Assembly: GCA_963920635.1 (NCBI GenBank)
Contig: OY987305.1
Span: forward strand, 26,994,876 to 27,058,875
Reading direction: 5' to 3'
From: Pseudeuparius sepicola
Lineage: Eukaryota > Arthropoda > Insecta > Coleoptera > Anthribidae
DNA: 64,000 nucleotides
Numbering within the stretch: position 1 is the first letter of the stretch; each line of letters opens with the position of its first letter. Below the pieces are notes generated by a model. It did no database searches. It was not told the DNA's origin and worked only from the letters and a program-made list of their open reading frames with translations. Both the position numbers and the translations under genes were made by a program. Below, piece by piece: positions 23,060 to 33,125 of this stretch.

Positions 23060-23620
23060 TCGAGGGGTCATTTTTGAGGCCATGTTTACAGGAACTTTTT
23101 AATTGGTTACGTCGCAGTACGTGTTGGTAAATTATGGCAGACTAATTTCTAATACGCATTTTCATGACACACTGCAGAAATTTTCAAAACGATTTTACTC
23201 GAAAACGGTGCATGGAGTCGAAGTTCAATAAGAGCACTTTTTTCGTGGAATACCCTGAAATTTCAGAATTTCGCAAGAAATGTGGGAAAAAAGCACAAAC
23301 AAAGAATTTGTGGTATTTTTAATCACTTTACCCCGATTTGGAACGCCGCTGATCAAGAATTTCAAACAATCTCTACTTCGGTAAATATCAAATCTCACAG
23401 GTATAACGTACTATAATGCAGAATTTATTTTTTGTTCCTTCTGGAAGTATTTAGAAAAAGACCCATTTCCAAAGGGTGTATTTCAGGGACTATAGCCACC
23501 TTAGGGGGCATTTTTGAGGCCGTGTTTATAGGAAGTTTTTAATTTTTTTGGGTCACAGAACGCGCTGGTAAACTATGAAAGGCTAATTTCGGGACACCCT
23601 GTATTTATTAACGAAATATT
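23060..23620. repeat. Diverged local repeat pair
   Basis: A block containing TTTTTGAGGCC-x-TGTTTA and TGGTAAA-x-TATG-x-AGGCTAATTTC occurs near 23070-23145 and again near 23510-23600. A further inverted relative lies near 17277-17350. The second ends in ACACCCTGTA. Probable transposon pieces, no coding content. Confidence 0.5.
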
Positions 23621-23663
23621 ACTCGATTCACTAAAAGTGAAAGCGCACATTGTTATACAAAAA

Positions 23664-24030
23664 TGCTTAAAATTGTAGAGGAGTTCTCCGAGATATGGAA
23701 AAGCAGTTTGAGCCAGATAAATTCAGAGTTCTTAACATCGTCAGGGAAAAACTCGAGCCCGGAGCATGCCAAATGCAGGACGAGCGGGAGATCGAAACAA
23801 GGCGTATACATACAAGTATCTGAGGATTAAACAAGCTCAAAGGACAATGATAACCGATTGAATGAATGAAGTAGCAAAAGAGTAAGACAGGTGGTACTGA
23901 CTTGTCTTAATAGAAGAAATTTGTTTGTCCCTTAAGGCATATGCGTGCCCGGTACTGAGCTATTTGTTCAGAACACATAGTTCGACCAACACGGACATCA
24001 AAAATCTGCATTCCGCAAGAAAATGAATAA
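23664..24030 (+). pseudogene. R2/R4-type LINE fragment (RT C-terminal)
   Basis: Nucleotide similarity to 37995-38365 is plain: both contain ATGCTTAAAATTGTAGAGGA, GAGTTCTCC, ACATACAAGTATCT-x-AGGAT and AAACAAGCTCAAAGGA. Frames are broken by indels. It represents a second decayed copy of the LINE at 36453-38365. Confidence 0.75.
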
Positions 24031-24743
24031 CCACTTTTTTCAATTCCTGCGGAATGCTTCGGTTAGAAGGTTTTTGTCGTCTATACGTTCACCTACTTGG
24101 TTCCTTGAATTTGCGTATTGTTGTGCTCACCTTATCTTTATTCTTGTTAATGTTTTGTATAATTATACGTAAGATCTCACATCTCTAAAAGTTATTTTTA
24201 CCTCCACATGGTTACCTCACTACGTAAGGTTGATTTCCTCTCTTATAACAGTTATTAGTAGTTCTAGATTGCTGATACTTCGACATGTGGGTTCTTTGTT
24301 TCCACCTTGTACACATTCAAATTCTGGTTTTGGAGTGTGAGCGGGGTTGGTGTTTATGTTAAGGTTGGAAATATTTACAGTCACTTGTCTACAAACTGAC
24401 TAAAAAGAAAAATAGGTTTTCTTTGTTTCCGTTTTATCCTCTAGATTTTTTTCACCACTAACCAGGTCTCCACAGTAAGTAAAATTTCAAGGATGTTTTT
24501 TGTTACATTTGATTACATCATAACGAGCCGAGCGTCAGACTGGAAAAGTTGAATTTAAAAACTATGTTTAATATTTTGATTTGTCTTTGTTTCAAGTAAG
24601 CGAGAAATAATTATTTTCTGTTGTGTAACATTACGTTGTACGTTTTACTCATACGTATAAAAAAAAGTGACAATATATTGGTCCAAAATAGTATTTAAAC
24701 AAAAAATAACTTTATTATATCTTCATAGTTCGTGTGCTTAAAT
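24031..24743. other. No gene seen
   Basis: AT-rich, no recognisable coding or RNA pattern. Confidence 0.4.
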
Positions 24744-24893
24744 CATGTCAAATATCGAAACGTTTGAATTATCTCAAGCACCTAAAAAATTAAATTCTGC
24801 AGTGAAACATGTCCGAGATGACAACAGTAATAGTGTTTTAGATTACCCTGAATTATTAGAAGACGACAGAAATTGGAACAATTATGATTTATA
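24744..24893 (+). CDS. Small acidic ORF, 49 aa, unrecognised
   Basis: ATG at 24744 opens a frame beginning MSNIETFELSQAPKKL, acidic and Asn/Asp-rich, ending in a TAG. It is too short to classify. It could be the first exon of a gene whose later part is the ATG-less frame at 25369-25566, but no splice site was established. A longer frame on the opposite strand (24782-25144) is likely a shadow. Confidence 0.3.
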
Positions 24894-25333
24894 GGTGTGT
24901 ATATAAGCACGGTTCTAAAGTGTCTTCTGATTACCTTGACCAAAAATTGTCTATAGAAGAACTTCACAGCAATTTGTATGGTTTTAAATATATTTTTGAA
25001 ATATTTAAAATAATTTTTACCTGAAGAAAAACCTGGACGTTTGTGATTGTTGTTAGAACAGTTATTAAAAAATAAATCTTCAGAAGAAACATTGTTTATT
25101 TTTTGTACCACAGATATACCTACATAAACCAAAAATTTATTCATTATTTATTTATTGTTTTTTTTTTGTGTTAGTTGCAACAAGATGTGTGAGAGTAAGA
25201 TACTAAGATTTTCCTGTTTGAATTTAAGTAATATGTATTTTTATAGGAAAATATAATTATTTCGTTGTTATAACTCGTATCTGAACGAAAAGGATTATAT
25301 TGTGCTCATCCCAGCTATACTAAACAATGTACA

Positions 25334-25368
25334 ACCGTTGACTGAAATATTCGATTTCAGTCAACGGT
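25334..25368. repeat. Perfect 15-bp hairpin
   Basis: ACCGTTGACTGAAAT, a 5-base loop ATTCG, then the exact reverse complement. It lies directly against the next open frame. It is not followed by a T-run and does not resemble a known regulatory hairpin. It may be a scar of a deletion or inversion. Confidence 0.75.
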
Positions 25369-25566
25369 ACAACACACATTTTTGGGGAAGAGCGTGTTCG
25401 TCGATATGGCGAAGACACAATTTTACGACTAGAGGTTCCTATAGGTACAACAAGAATTAAACAAGTTTTAGAACACTTGCCTGCAGATGTGGACCCAATG
25501 CGAATGGACTTAATGAACGGAATTAAGGATTTGTTTTTATCCCCTTATAATGTCTGTAATGATTGA
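25369..25566 (+). pseudogene. Coding remnant, about 65 codons, unrecognised
   Basis: The frame has no start but reads like protein: FGEERVRRYGEDTILRLEVP, then TTRIKQVLEHLPADVDPMRM, then a TGA. Codon-level texture (balanced hydrophobic and charged residues, no simple repeats) suggests a real exon or element ORF rather than noise. The family is not recognised. Confidence 0.4.
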
Positions 25567-26375
25567 ATACGTGTAAATATGTAAATAACACCCTGTGTAC
25601 CAGACTCTTTTAATCTCAGGGCGCCAGTCGTTTTCGTGGATTCGAGAACTGTCAGACTTTTTTGGAAAGGCAGATTAACTTTATTACCAGGTTTACTTAT
25701 TTTTAGAATTTTGAAAGCAAACGGTTAAGTTGCCACCATTTTGTAAATTGCTATTTCCTCAATCCCGACCAACGGTTTTTATCTGTAATAACAAAAGTTA
25801 ATCTGCCTCCCTAATTCCGTATAATAATATGGGTTTTATATGCAATACTAATACGAGCCTTCAAATCTACAAAACACTTCCTAAAGTAACTATAGTAGGT
25901 TTTATATGATCTGTACATTCTGAGAGCATTTTCCTTAAGATAGATGAGAGATAATTTCTTCGGTAAACCAGTAGGGAAAGCGACGGCGTCTTTTTGTTTT
26001 TGTAGGCACACAAGCACTAAAGATATTATTCAACATCTCATAAAATGAATCACAACACAAGTTAACATTAGATACATGTGACCAATCTGCATTGGCCAAT
26101 AAATCATATAATAAAACTTAATTAGCTTTACGGAAATTAAAAACTTTGGTATCGGTGATATATGATATTTATATGGCGAACAGCAGCCTGTAATCTGTGC
26201 AGCAGCATTGAACTCCACCATTAAACAAGTACCGACCTCGGGGCGCCACCAACTTAAGGAGTGCCCAGTTGTGGCTGTGCTGAAACCACGGCAGGCTTAC
26301 AAGCGCCTACACACAATACTCCACTTATTAAAGCCGGTTTTACAAATAACAATTTTCGTCCAACAAATCTTACAA
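25567..26375. other. No gene seen
   Basis: No recognisable coding frame; small frames in several phases are not family-like. Confidence 0.4.
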
Positions 26376-27310
26376 TTTATTTTAGAACTTTATTTGAAAT
26401 AAATGATTGCTTTTTTGATAGGGTAACTTTGTGTAACATTTGAGATCCATGGCCTACTTTCGGAGATATTTCCGAAAAACTCGAAAACTGACAAAATTTC
26501 TTTGTAACTTTTTTGTTTCAAGAGTTACCGAAAAATGTTCCCCAATGACATTTGTCGGCAAAACTAATTGTTTTAAGCCTACTTTATCAGAATTTAAAAC
26601 AATGCCACGGTTTAATGAGTGCTCTCTTAGTACGGGGTGGCCCATCCAAGCGGAAAAAGTGTGCTACGTGGAGACACGTTAACATAAAATCGTCATTCAA
26701 AAAATGAGATTGTAGTAAAAATTAAGGGGAATTCGAGGGTGTACCCTAATTTTGCATACGGGGGTCGGTAAAAAAGTTATCGCAAAAAAATATTTTTTGC
26801 AAAATAAAAAATTTTATTTTCTTACCTACACATCCATTAGGGAAGTAGTATTCCCGAATATTCAGGTTTTTAATATAACTTCCGGTTATAGCGGAAATAA
26901 AAGTGGTTTTCTCTATTTTACAACTTACACATTTCTCTTAACCATCACAGGATTCCTTTTTTAATTCTGAATCCAACGATATATAATTTGACCTATTTAT
27001 CTCCAACCGTTTCCGAGATATTTATCAGAGAAGCTCCATCAAACTAGATTCATGGTCTCATGGTCGGTGTCTGATGTTCGATCTGAGTAGGCCAAACAAT
27101 AAAACCAAATTTATGACAAATCAAGTCAGCCATGATAATAAAACTGACAAGCGAGTAGGCTGAATGTTAAAGTGGCTATAGCCATTCAACTGCATTCAAC
27201 TTAATTAAAAATCTCGTGGAAATTATGAAACATTTATTATTTTTACTACTGTCATATTTATTATAACAACAACAATATGATTAGTTATTAAAAATTAGTT
27301 AGAAGTTCAT

Positions 27311-27893
27311 TTACATTAAATGTTCAAAATGGTTTCCATTATTATTTACACATAACCTAAGTCTGTATAAGAAATTTTTTCGGACATTTTCAAAGATTAA
27401 GGGACGATTGTTTAAACTATCAATTTCTAATTTTACTCGTCTTTTAATCTCCTCAACATTTTCGGGGCGGTTCTTATAAACTTTATTTTTTAAATGCCCC
27501 CACAAGAAAAAATCCAAGGGGGTTAAATCTGGACTACGTGGCGGCCACCCTATCGTTCCATGTTTACCAATCCAATTTTCAAACGAATTGTTCAAAAATT
27601 CCGTTATGGGCCCACAGCTATGGAAGGAAGCGCCATCTTGCTGCCATATTAATTGTCTTTCTTGGAGTTGGTTAAGAAAAATTAATGGCAACTAGTCAAA
27701 GTATTGTTCCAATTCGTTCTGGATTAAATGTAGGTATTTCCTGCCTGTCATACTTCCTGAATAAAATAGAGGGCCCATTATAAAATTTCCCACAATTCCG
27801 CACCAAACACCCACGGAATTTCTGCCGGATTTCACAACTTCACGAAATGCCCGTGGATTGTCAATAGACCAAAATATACTATTTTTCCGATTG
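27311..27893 (-). pseudogene. IS630/Tc1/mariner-type transposase, 3' half
   Basis: The minus strand reads FWSIDNPRAFREVVKSGRNS, VGVWCGIVGNFIMGPLFY, then (after an in-frame TAG at 27692-27694) WQQDGASFHS and WPPRSPDLTPLDFFLWGHLK. QQDGA-x-xH carries the second catalytic Asp and SPDLTPLD the third acidic residue, Asp rather than Glu. The 5' half, including the DNA-binding domain and first Asp, is absent: the frame ends where PLE sequence starts. The longest open frame begins at a TTG, so it is not an intact gene. Confidence 0.85.
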
Positions 27894-27964
27894 TATATTC
27901 ATATATATAATAATAAAAAAGGTAAAAGGTGTGAAAAATAAGAGGGGCCAATATATTAATTAAT

Positions 27965-28426
27965 TATAATTAATATGCTATACAAAATATATATATACCT
28001 AATTAGAATTTTTGAATTTTTCATAGCTCTGTTCGACTTAATATATTGGCCCCTCTTATTTTTCACACCTTTTACCTTTTTTATTATTGTATGACATTTT
28101 TGCAAATCTGACTTCATAAATCAACTTGATATTTAACAACTTTTTCCCCGCATATAGGTACAATTAATTTACGCTATTTTTACAATCATAGTAATATTTT
28201 TTCAACTTTGGTAAGTTCTGATTCAAATTTAGTCTTAAGTGATCAAATTGTACCCATATTATTTCATTTTGTAGCCTGATGAAGCATATATATTATGCGA
28301 AAGCTTGCATAAGTTGGATTTTTAATTAGTTATCTGCGAGTCTATACGAGTGTCCATAACCGAAAAACCCTCCTTGTTATATCTGTTACTATATTGGACA
28401 AATAAAGACAATATATATTTATAACC
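27965..28426 (+). repeat. PLE1 left pseudo-LTR (462 bp)
   Basis: Direct repeat of 30953-31416, differing by scattered substitutions and small indels. Contains a decayed hammerhead-like core: CTGATGA at 28276-28282, a GCATA/TATGC hairpin, and GAAA at 28299-28302. No convincing stems I and III can be drawn, so cleavage activity is doubtful. Confidence 0.85.
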
Positions 28427-28657
28427 AACCAGACGGAAATGGGTTTCTACGAATATATTTTAAAGGAATATGCATATGATACCACCATATTAATGAAACA
28501 ATTGGCCAAAACTTAAAAAAAACTGGCTCTTTTTATCAACAGAAGAAACTTTTTACTACGATGTCGTTCAAGTAATATTTTTCCAAGACATATTCAGCAG
28601 AACTACAACTGTACTTTACCATCTGAGATTTATTCACCGTCATTTGGAAGAAGAATA

Positions 28658-30931
28658 ATGAATCAGAACTACCGTTTTAAGAAAAATATTCTAAATACTG
28701 AAATCGGGGTAACTATTATCCATATTAAAATTCTTGAAAATAATCTGCAAAATTATAGACATAAATTGTTAAATATTCTTCCTTTACCTATATTTACTGA
28801 ATTTAATTAATCACAAATTAGATTCTATGATAATGTTTTCCTTATAAATAAGAATTCCTTATCTAATAAATTTAAAGCTCTTTTAAATAATCAAACATTG
28901 CATAATCTAAAACCTAAAACTCAACCAAATTGGTTAGTTAATATGACCAATATCTCGTTACCTTCGAATGTTGCTAATATATCAGCTTTAGGACCAAAAT
29001 TTTCATTACCTCATACAAAGAATGATTTTCCTTTATTAGACATCATAACTGATGTTGAATTTTGTATCAGTAATACTCAAATTGATTACCAACATAAAAA
29101 CATTCTACGCAATCGATCAACTAACATCATTACTAATCATTTATTAACTTTATCTAATTTTATTAATAAAGATTCCTTAATAATCAAGGATTATAATAAA
29201 ACTAAAAAATTTCTTCAAGATAATGATAATATAATGGTCACTAATTCTGACAAAGGTAATAAATCAGTGGTTTTGAATAAAGAAGATTATAATAACAAAA
29301 TTAAATCATTATTAGATGACCTTCAAACTTATTTTGTTTTAAGAAGAGATCCAACATCCAAATATCAAAGGTTAAATAATAATTTAATTAGTAAACTTGA
29401 AATTCAATTAGAAATTTCTCCATTTGTTGCCCGCAAGTTAAAAGTGTATAATGCTGTTGCACCTAAATTATATGGTTTACCTAAGGTTCATAAAAATGGT
29501 ATTCCATTGAGACCTGTTTTCTCATGCATTGGAGCTCCTTCATATAAAATTTCTAAATTTATAGTTAATATTTTAAAACACTTAACTTCTTCACATGTTT
29601 TTACTATAAAAAATTCATACCATTTTGCTAATTTTATTAATAATTTTACAATTCCAGATAATTATATATTAATTAGCCTTGATGTTAAGTCTCTTTTTAC
29701 AAACATACGTAAAGATTTAGTTATTTCTTCAATTATTGAATCTTGGGACCTGATTAGCTCACATACTGATATAACGAGAGAGAGTTTTTTAAATATTGTT
29801 CTTTTTACTTTTGAGAGTAGTTATTTTGTTAGTGATGGAATATTTTATCAACAAATAAAAGGTATTGCTATGGGTAATCCAGCGTCACCAATATACGCTG
29901 AAATTGTTATGAACAGAATTTTGCAAACAATTATTTCAAAACTTCCATTTGAACTACCATTTATTAAATTATATGTTGATGATTTAGTTACTGCTATTCC
30001 CATTAATACTGAATCACAAATTTTAAGTATTTTTAATAGTTATGATTGTGATATTCAATTTACAATTGAAATTGAAAACGATAAAAAATTACCATTCTTA
30101 GATTTATGTTTAATTCATAATCATGATAATACAATTATCACAGATTGGTTTATTAAACCATTATCATCTAAAAGAGTTCTTAATTTTGATTCTTTACATA
30201 AAAAATCCCAAAAAAATTCCAATATTAAATCAATAAAACATAGAATCACCCATTTATCACATAATAGTTTTTGGAATAAAAATTTTAATCTAGCAAGAAA
30301 ATTACTTTTAGATAATGGTTATCCCTTAAAAATTATAAATGCTGTATTATATAATAGTCCAAATTTTAATTCTGATAATTTAATTAATAATCCTATATTA
30401 TCTGTTGATGATAATAATGACAATACTTTAATTCATCGTTATAATATTCCATTTGTTCCCGGACTTTTTCAAAAACTTTCCAAGATTTTATCTAATAATA
30501 CCATACAAATTATTCCTTCCTATCTCAAAACAACTTCATTTCTATTTAATAAAGTTAAAGATAAAACTCCTATCACCAATTTTTCTAATTTAGTTTATAA
30601 AGTTCATTGTTTAAGTCGTTCACTTACATATGTTGGACAAACTAAAAATTATTTAAGAAATCGTATGAATGATCATAAAAGAGATTGTAATCATAATAAT
30701 AATCATACAGCTTTATCAAATCACCATAGTTTTACCAATCATAATTTCGATTTAACTAAACCATTAGTCCTTAATCTTGAACAAAATTATCAAAAAAGAC
30801 TCATAAAAGAATCTATTTTTATTAATTCTGATCCTAATTCAATAAATTTTCGTACCGACGTAAATAATCTAAGCGTAATTTATTCTAATTTGATGTCTTC
30901 TATACCTAACAAAATTACTACTCAAAATTAA
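28658..30931 (+). pseudogene. PLE polyprotein (RT plus GIY-YIG), one premature stop
   Basis: Penelope-type reverse transcriptase and nuclease for target-primed retrotransposition. Start taken at the ATG at 28658; an in-frame TAA at 28808-28810 breaks the frame, after which it stays open to 30931. Seen: PLE N-terminal region with TNSDKGNKSVVLNKEDY; RT with LYGLPKVHKNGIPLRPV, LISLDVKSLFTNI, IKGIAMGNPASP and catalytic YVDD at residues 439-442; DKKLPFLDLCL; C-terminal GIY-YIG nuclease with LVYKVHC and TYVGQT (about residue 658) and RMNDHKRDC. Length about 757 codons, usual for the family. Everything downstream of the stop is undamaged, so inactivation is recent or the stop is a single point change. 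Confidence 0.9.
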
Positions 30932-30952
30932 AAATTAAAATTTAAAATTACC

Positions 30953-31416
30953 TATAATTAATATGCTGTACAAAATATATATATATAGTACCTAATTAGA
31001 ATTTTTGAATTTTTCATAGCTCTGTTCGACTTAATATATTGGCCCGTCTTATTTTTCACACCTTTTACCTTTTTTATTATTGTATGACATTTTTGCAAAT
31101 CTGACTTTATAAATCAACTTGATATTTAACAACTTTTTCCCCGCATATACAATTAATTTACGCTATTTTTACAATCATAGCAATATTTTTTCTAACTTTG
31201 GTAAGTTCTGATTCAAATTTAGTCTTAAGTGATCAAATTGTACCCATATTATTTCATTTTGTAGCCTGATGAAGCATAGATATTATGCGAAAGCTTGCAT
31301 AAGTTGGATTTTTAATTAGTTATCTGCGAGTCTATACGAGTGTCCATAACCGAAAAACCCTCCTTGTTATATCTGTTACTATATTGGACAAATAAAGACA
31401 ATATATATTTATAACC
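30953..31416 (+). repeat. PLE1 right pseudo-LTR (464 bp)
   Basis: Copy of 27965-28426. Carries the same hammerhead-like core (CTGATGA 31266-31272, GAAA 31289-31292). Differences from the left copy, such as GCCCGTC against GCCCCTC near 31048, show they have diverged since insertion. Confidence 0.85.
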
Positions 31417-32540
31417 GGAAGTTCTATTAAAAAACTGAATATTCATGAATACTACTTAAAGGTTCTCTAATGGATGTGTAGGTAAAAAAATATATATTTT
31501 TTATTTTGCAAAAAATGTTTTTTTGCGATAACTTTTTTACCGACCCCCGTACACAAAATTAGGGTACACCCTCGAATTCCCCTTAATTTTTACTACAACC
31601 TCATTTTTTGAATGACGATTTTATGTTAACCTGTCTCCACGTAGCACACGTTTTCCGCTTGGATGGGCCACCCTGTACCCACCGAAAAATATGCCCATTT
31701 TATTGCAGCGAGCCGTGGCCTCGAATCCTGTACCTTCATGTTTTAGGTATTTTTTACCAACATACTACATTGGAAATCTGGGAAATTTCTTGCGAGGTAT
31801 CGGTATCTTGCACATTTTTCACATTGTTTAAATTGTCTAGTATGCATGACAGCTATAAATAAAAAAAAATAAGTTTTAAGATAGCACACAACAAACAATG
31901 GTATTTTTCCAGATTCTGATAAACTAGGTTTAAAGCAATCAGTTTTACCCACAAATTTCATTAAGAAATTTTTTCGGTAACTCTTAAAACAAAAAAGTTA
32001 CATGCTGAAGAAATTTCGGAGATTTTCGGGATTTTGAAAAATATCTCAGAAAGTAGGCAATACATCTCAAGTGTGTTTTTACGCAAAGTTAGCTCATCAA
32101 AAAAGCAATTTTTTTCTTCAAATAAAGTTCTCAGAAAAATGCATATTTGTCAAGATTTTCTCGAGTCTTAAATAGACACCCTATATTTTTGTCCTTGATT
32201 TTTGGAGAAATATATAATGTATATCAATTCTGAAGCCAGATTAGGATTCCCCAGAGAAAACTGCATCATCTTAGTTTTAAGCTGGTATTTTTATTTCAAA
32301 ACTAGGGGTATAATCGGACTTTATTTAAGACACCTAATACCCTGAAAAAGTTTATCTTTTTTGCAATGGCAAAACACAAATCTATTATATGTACTTAGAA
32401 AAATAGTTATTTGTGAGACTAGTGCATTTCCAGCATTTTTTTTGAATTTTGTTTTCTTCATTGCCTGTGAAGGTCTCAGGCTCTTCACTTAAAACTCTTT
32501 TTCGAATTGTTGTGAAGTTTCCGGTACTGGTATACTTGGT

Positions 32541-32885
32541 TCACCTTCCAGAATTTGAGCAGCTATGAGAAATTGAAATTTTACTAAAAGTAGTTATACC
32601 AACAGGTTGAACGGAGCATTTTCCGTTATAATATCTTATAAAGAATCTAGTGTGACTGGTAGACTGGGGACGAAGGGATGCATTTTTGCGATACATTTCA
32701 ACAAAATTAAAACTTCTAATTTTACCGCTTATTACAAATAATGATCGAGGTTTGTTTGTCTTGCTATCGGGGATTTTCACAGTGATGATAGAATTCATGT
32801 CGTTAATATCATTTAATGGTAATTTCTGTAACTCGTCTCTGCTGCATGCTCCTGCAATGCCAAGTACTGCAACTATCTATAACAA
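32541..32885 (-). pseudogene. Crypton-like tyrosine recombinase fragment
   Basis: The minus strand reads IVAVLGIAGACSRDELQKL, then SIITVKIPDSKTNKPRSLFV, then SLRPQSTSHTRFFIRYYNGK and CSVQPVGITTFSKI. This is the core of the tyrosine recombinase family carried by Crypton elements and many insect Crypton-derived genes; the Arg in GACSRDEL is the first catalytic residue. Downstream the expected HCFRRS block and tyrosine are missing; a shifted frame continues to a stop near 32495. A possible splice acceptor (TTATAG) precedes the fragment at its 5' end. The open frame from ATG is 32541-32798. It is a truncated element or a single exon. Confidence 0.7.
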
Positions 32886-32924
32886 TACACAAGTAAGTAC
32901 CTAGGTATAAGGTTTAAAGTTAAA

Positions 32925-33125
32925 AATCGGCCAAGTGCGAGTCGAACTCGCACACGAAAGGTTCCGTACCACCCTACAATATTTAACACTACATATTTTT
33001 TAAAAATATTTTATTATAAAATAAAAAAAGAAATAAAAAAGTCTGTTCCAGAGCGCTGTTTCGAACCCCGGACCTCTGGGCTATGAGCCCATCACGCTTC
33101 CACTGCGTCACTCCACTCTTTCAGA
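32925..33125. repeat. SINE-like element with tRNA-related part
   Basis: Starts with CGGCCAAGTGCGAGTCGAAC, containing the perfect palindrome GTGCGAGTCGAACTCGCAC, followed by GAAAGGTTCCGTACCA, a motif I know as abundant in insect (notably lepidopteran) intergenic DNA. An A/T-rich linker and a tRNA-like segment follow. No protein coding. Confidence 0.55.
33047..33117 (-). tRNA. Initiator tRNA-Met-like pseudogene (anticodon CAT)
   Basis: The minus strand carries TGACGCAGTGGAAGCGTG (D arm), an anticodon stem-loop TGGGCTCATAGCCCA with CAT at 33083-33085, then AGGTC and a GGTTCGAAA T-loop: the initiator tRNA-Met plan. The acceptor stem (AGTGGAG with CTCTGGA) and the T stem do not pair fully, so it is a tRNA pseudogene or the head of a tRNA-derived SINE rather than a working tRNA. 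Confidence 0.6.

Larger units (their letters stand above)
27897..31416 (+). mobile_element. Penelope-like element PLE1, nearly intact
   Basis: Two long direct repeats (27965-28426 and 30953-31416) flank one ORF with RT and GIY-YIG endonuclease, the standard Penelope layout. A perfect 51-bp inverted piece of the repeat lies at 27909-27959 (mirror of 28038-28088), a tail-to-head arrangement often seen in PLEs. It is inserted in the mariner-type element above. Confidence 0.88.
26633..31675 (-). mobile_element. Mariner-superfamily transposon with long TIRs, split by PLE
   Basis: Ends CGGGGTGGCCCATCC and GGATGGGCCACCCTG are inverted and abut TA on both sides (26631-26632, 31676-31677). Terminal inverted repeats are about 255 bp. 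The only coding remnant is the transposase 3' half at 27311-27893. The PLE at 27897-31416 sits at its broken edge. Without the PLE the element would be about 1.5 kb. Confidence 0.75.
26376..32135. repeat. Large imperfect inverted repeat enclosing nested elements
   Basis: Outer arms 26376-26630 and about 31872-32135 are inverted relatives (GTAACTTTTTTGTTT near 26510, mirrored at 31980-31995; GGCCTACTTTCGGAGATATTT near 26450, mirrored near 32040). Inner arms 26633-26886 and 31417-31675 are the terminal repeats of the transposon below. About 200 bp at 31678-31871 has no left counterpart. The whole structure spans 5.7 kb with a PLE inside. Confidence 0.75.

Noticed and set aside
24782..25144. 120-aa minus-strand ORF
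   Set aside because: Lys/Asn/Phe-rich with no pattern, antisense to the more protein-like 24744 frame; likely chance in AT-rich DNA.
28276..28302. PLE1 CTGATGA...GAAA as an active hammerhead
   Set aside because: Core boxes are present, but stems I and III cannot be drawn and position 15.1-16.1 does not pair; kept only as a fossil note in the repeat entries.
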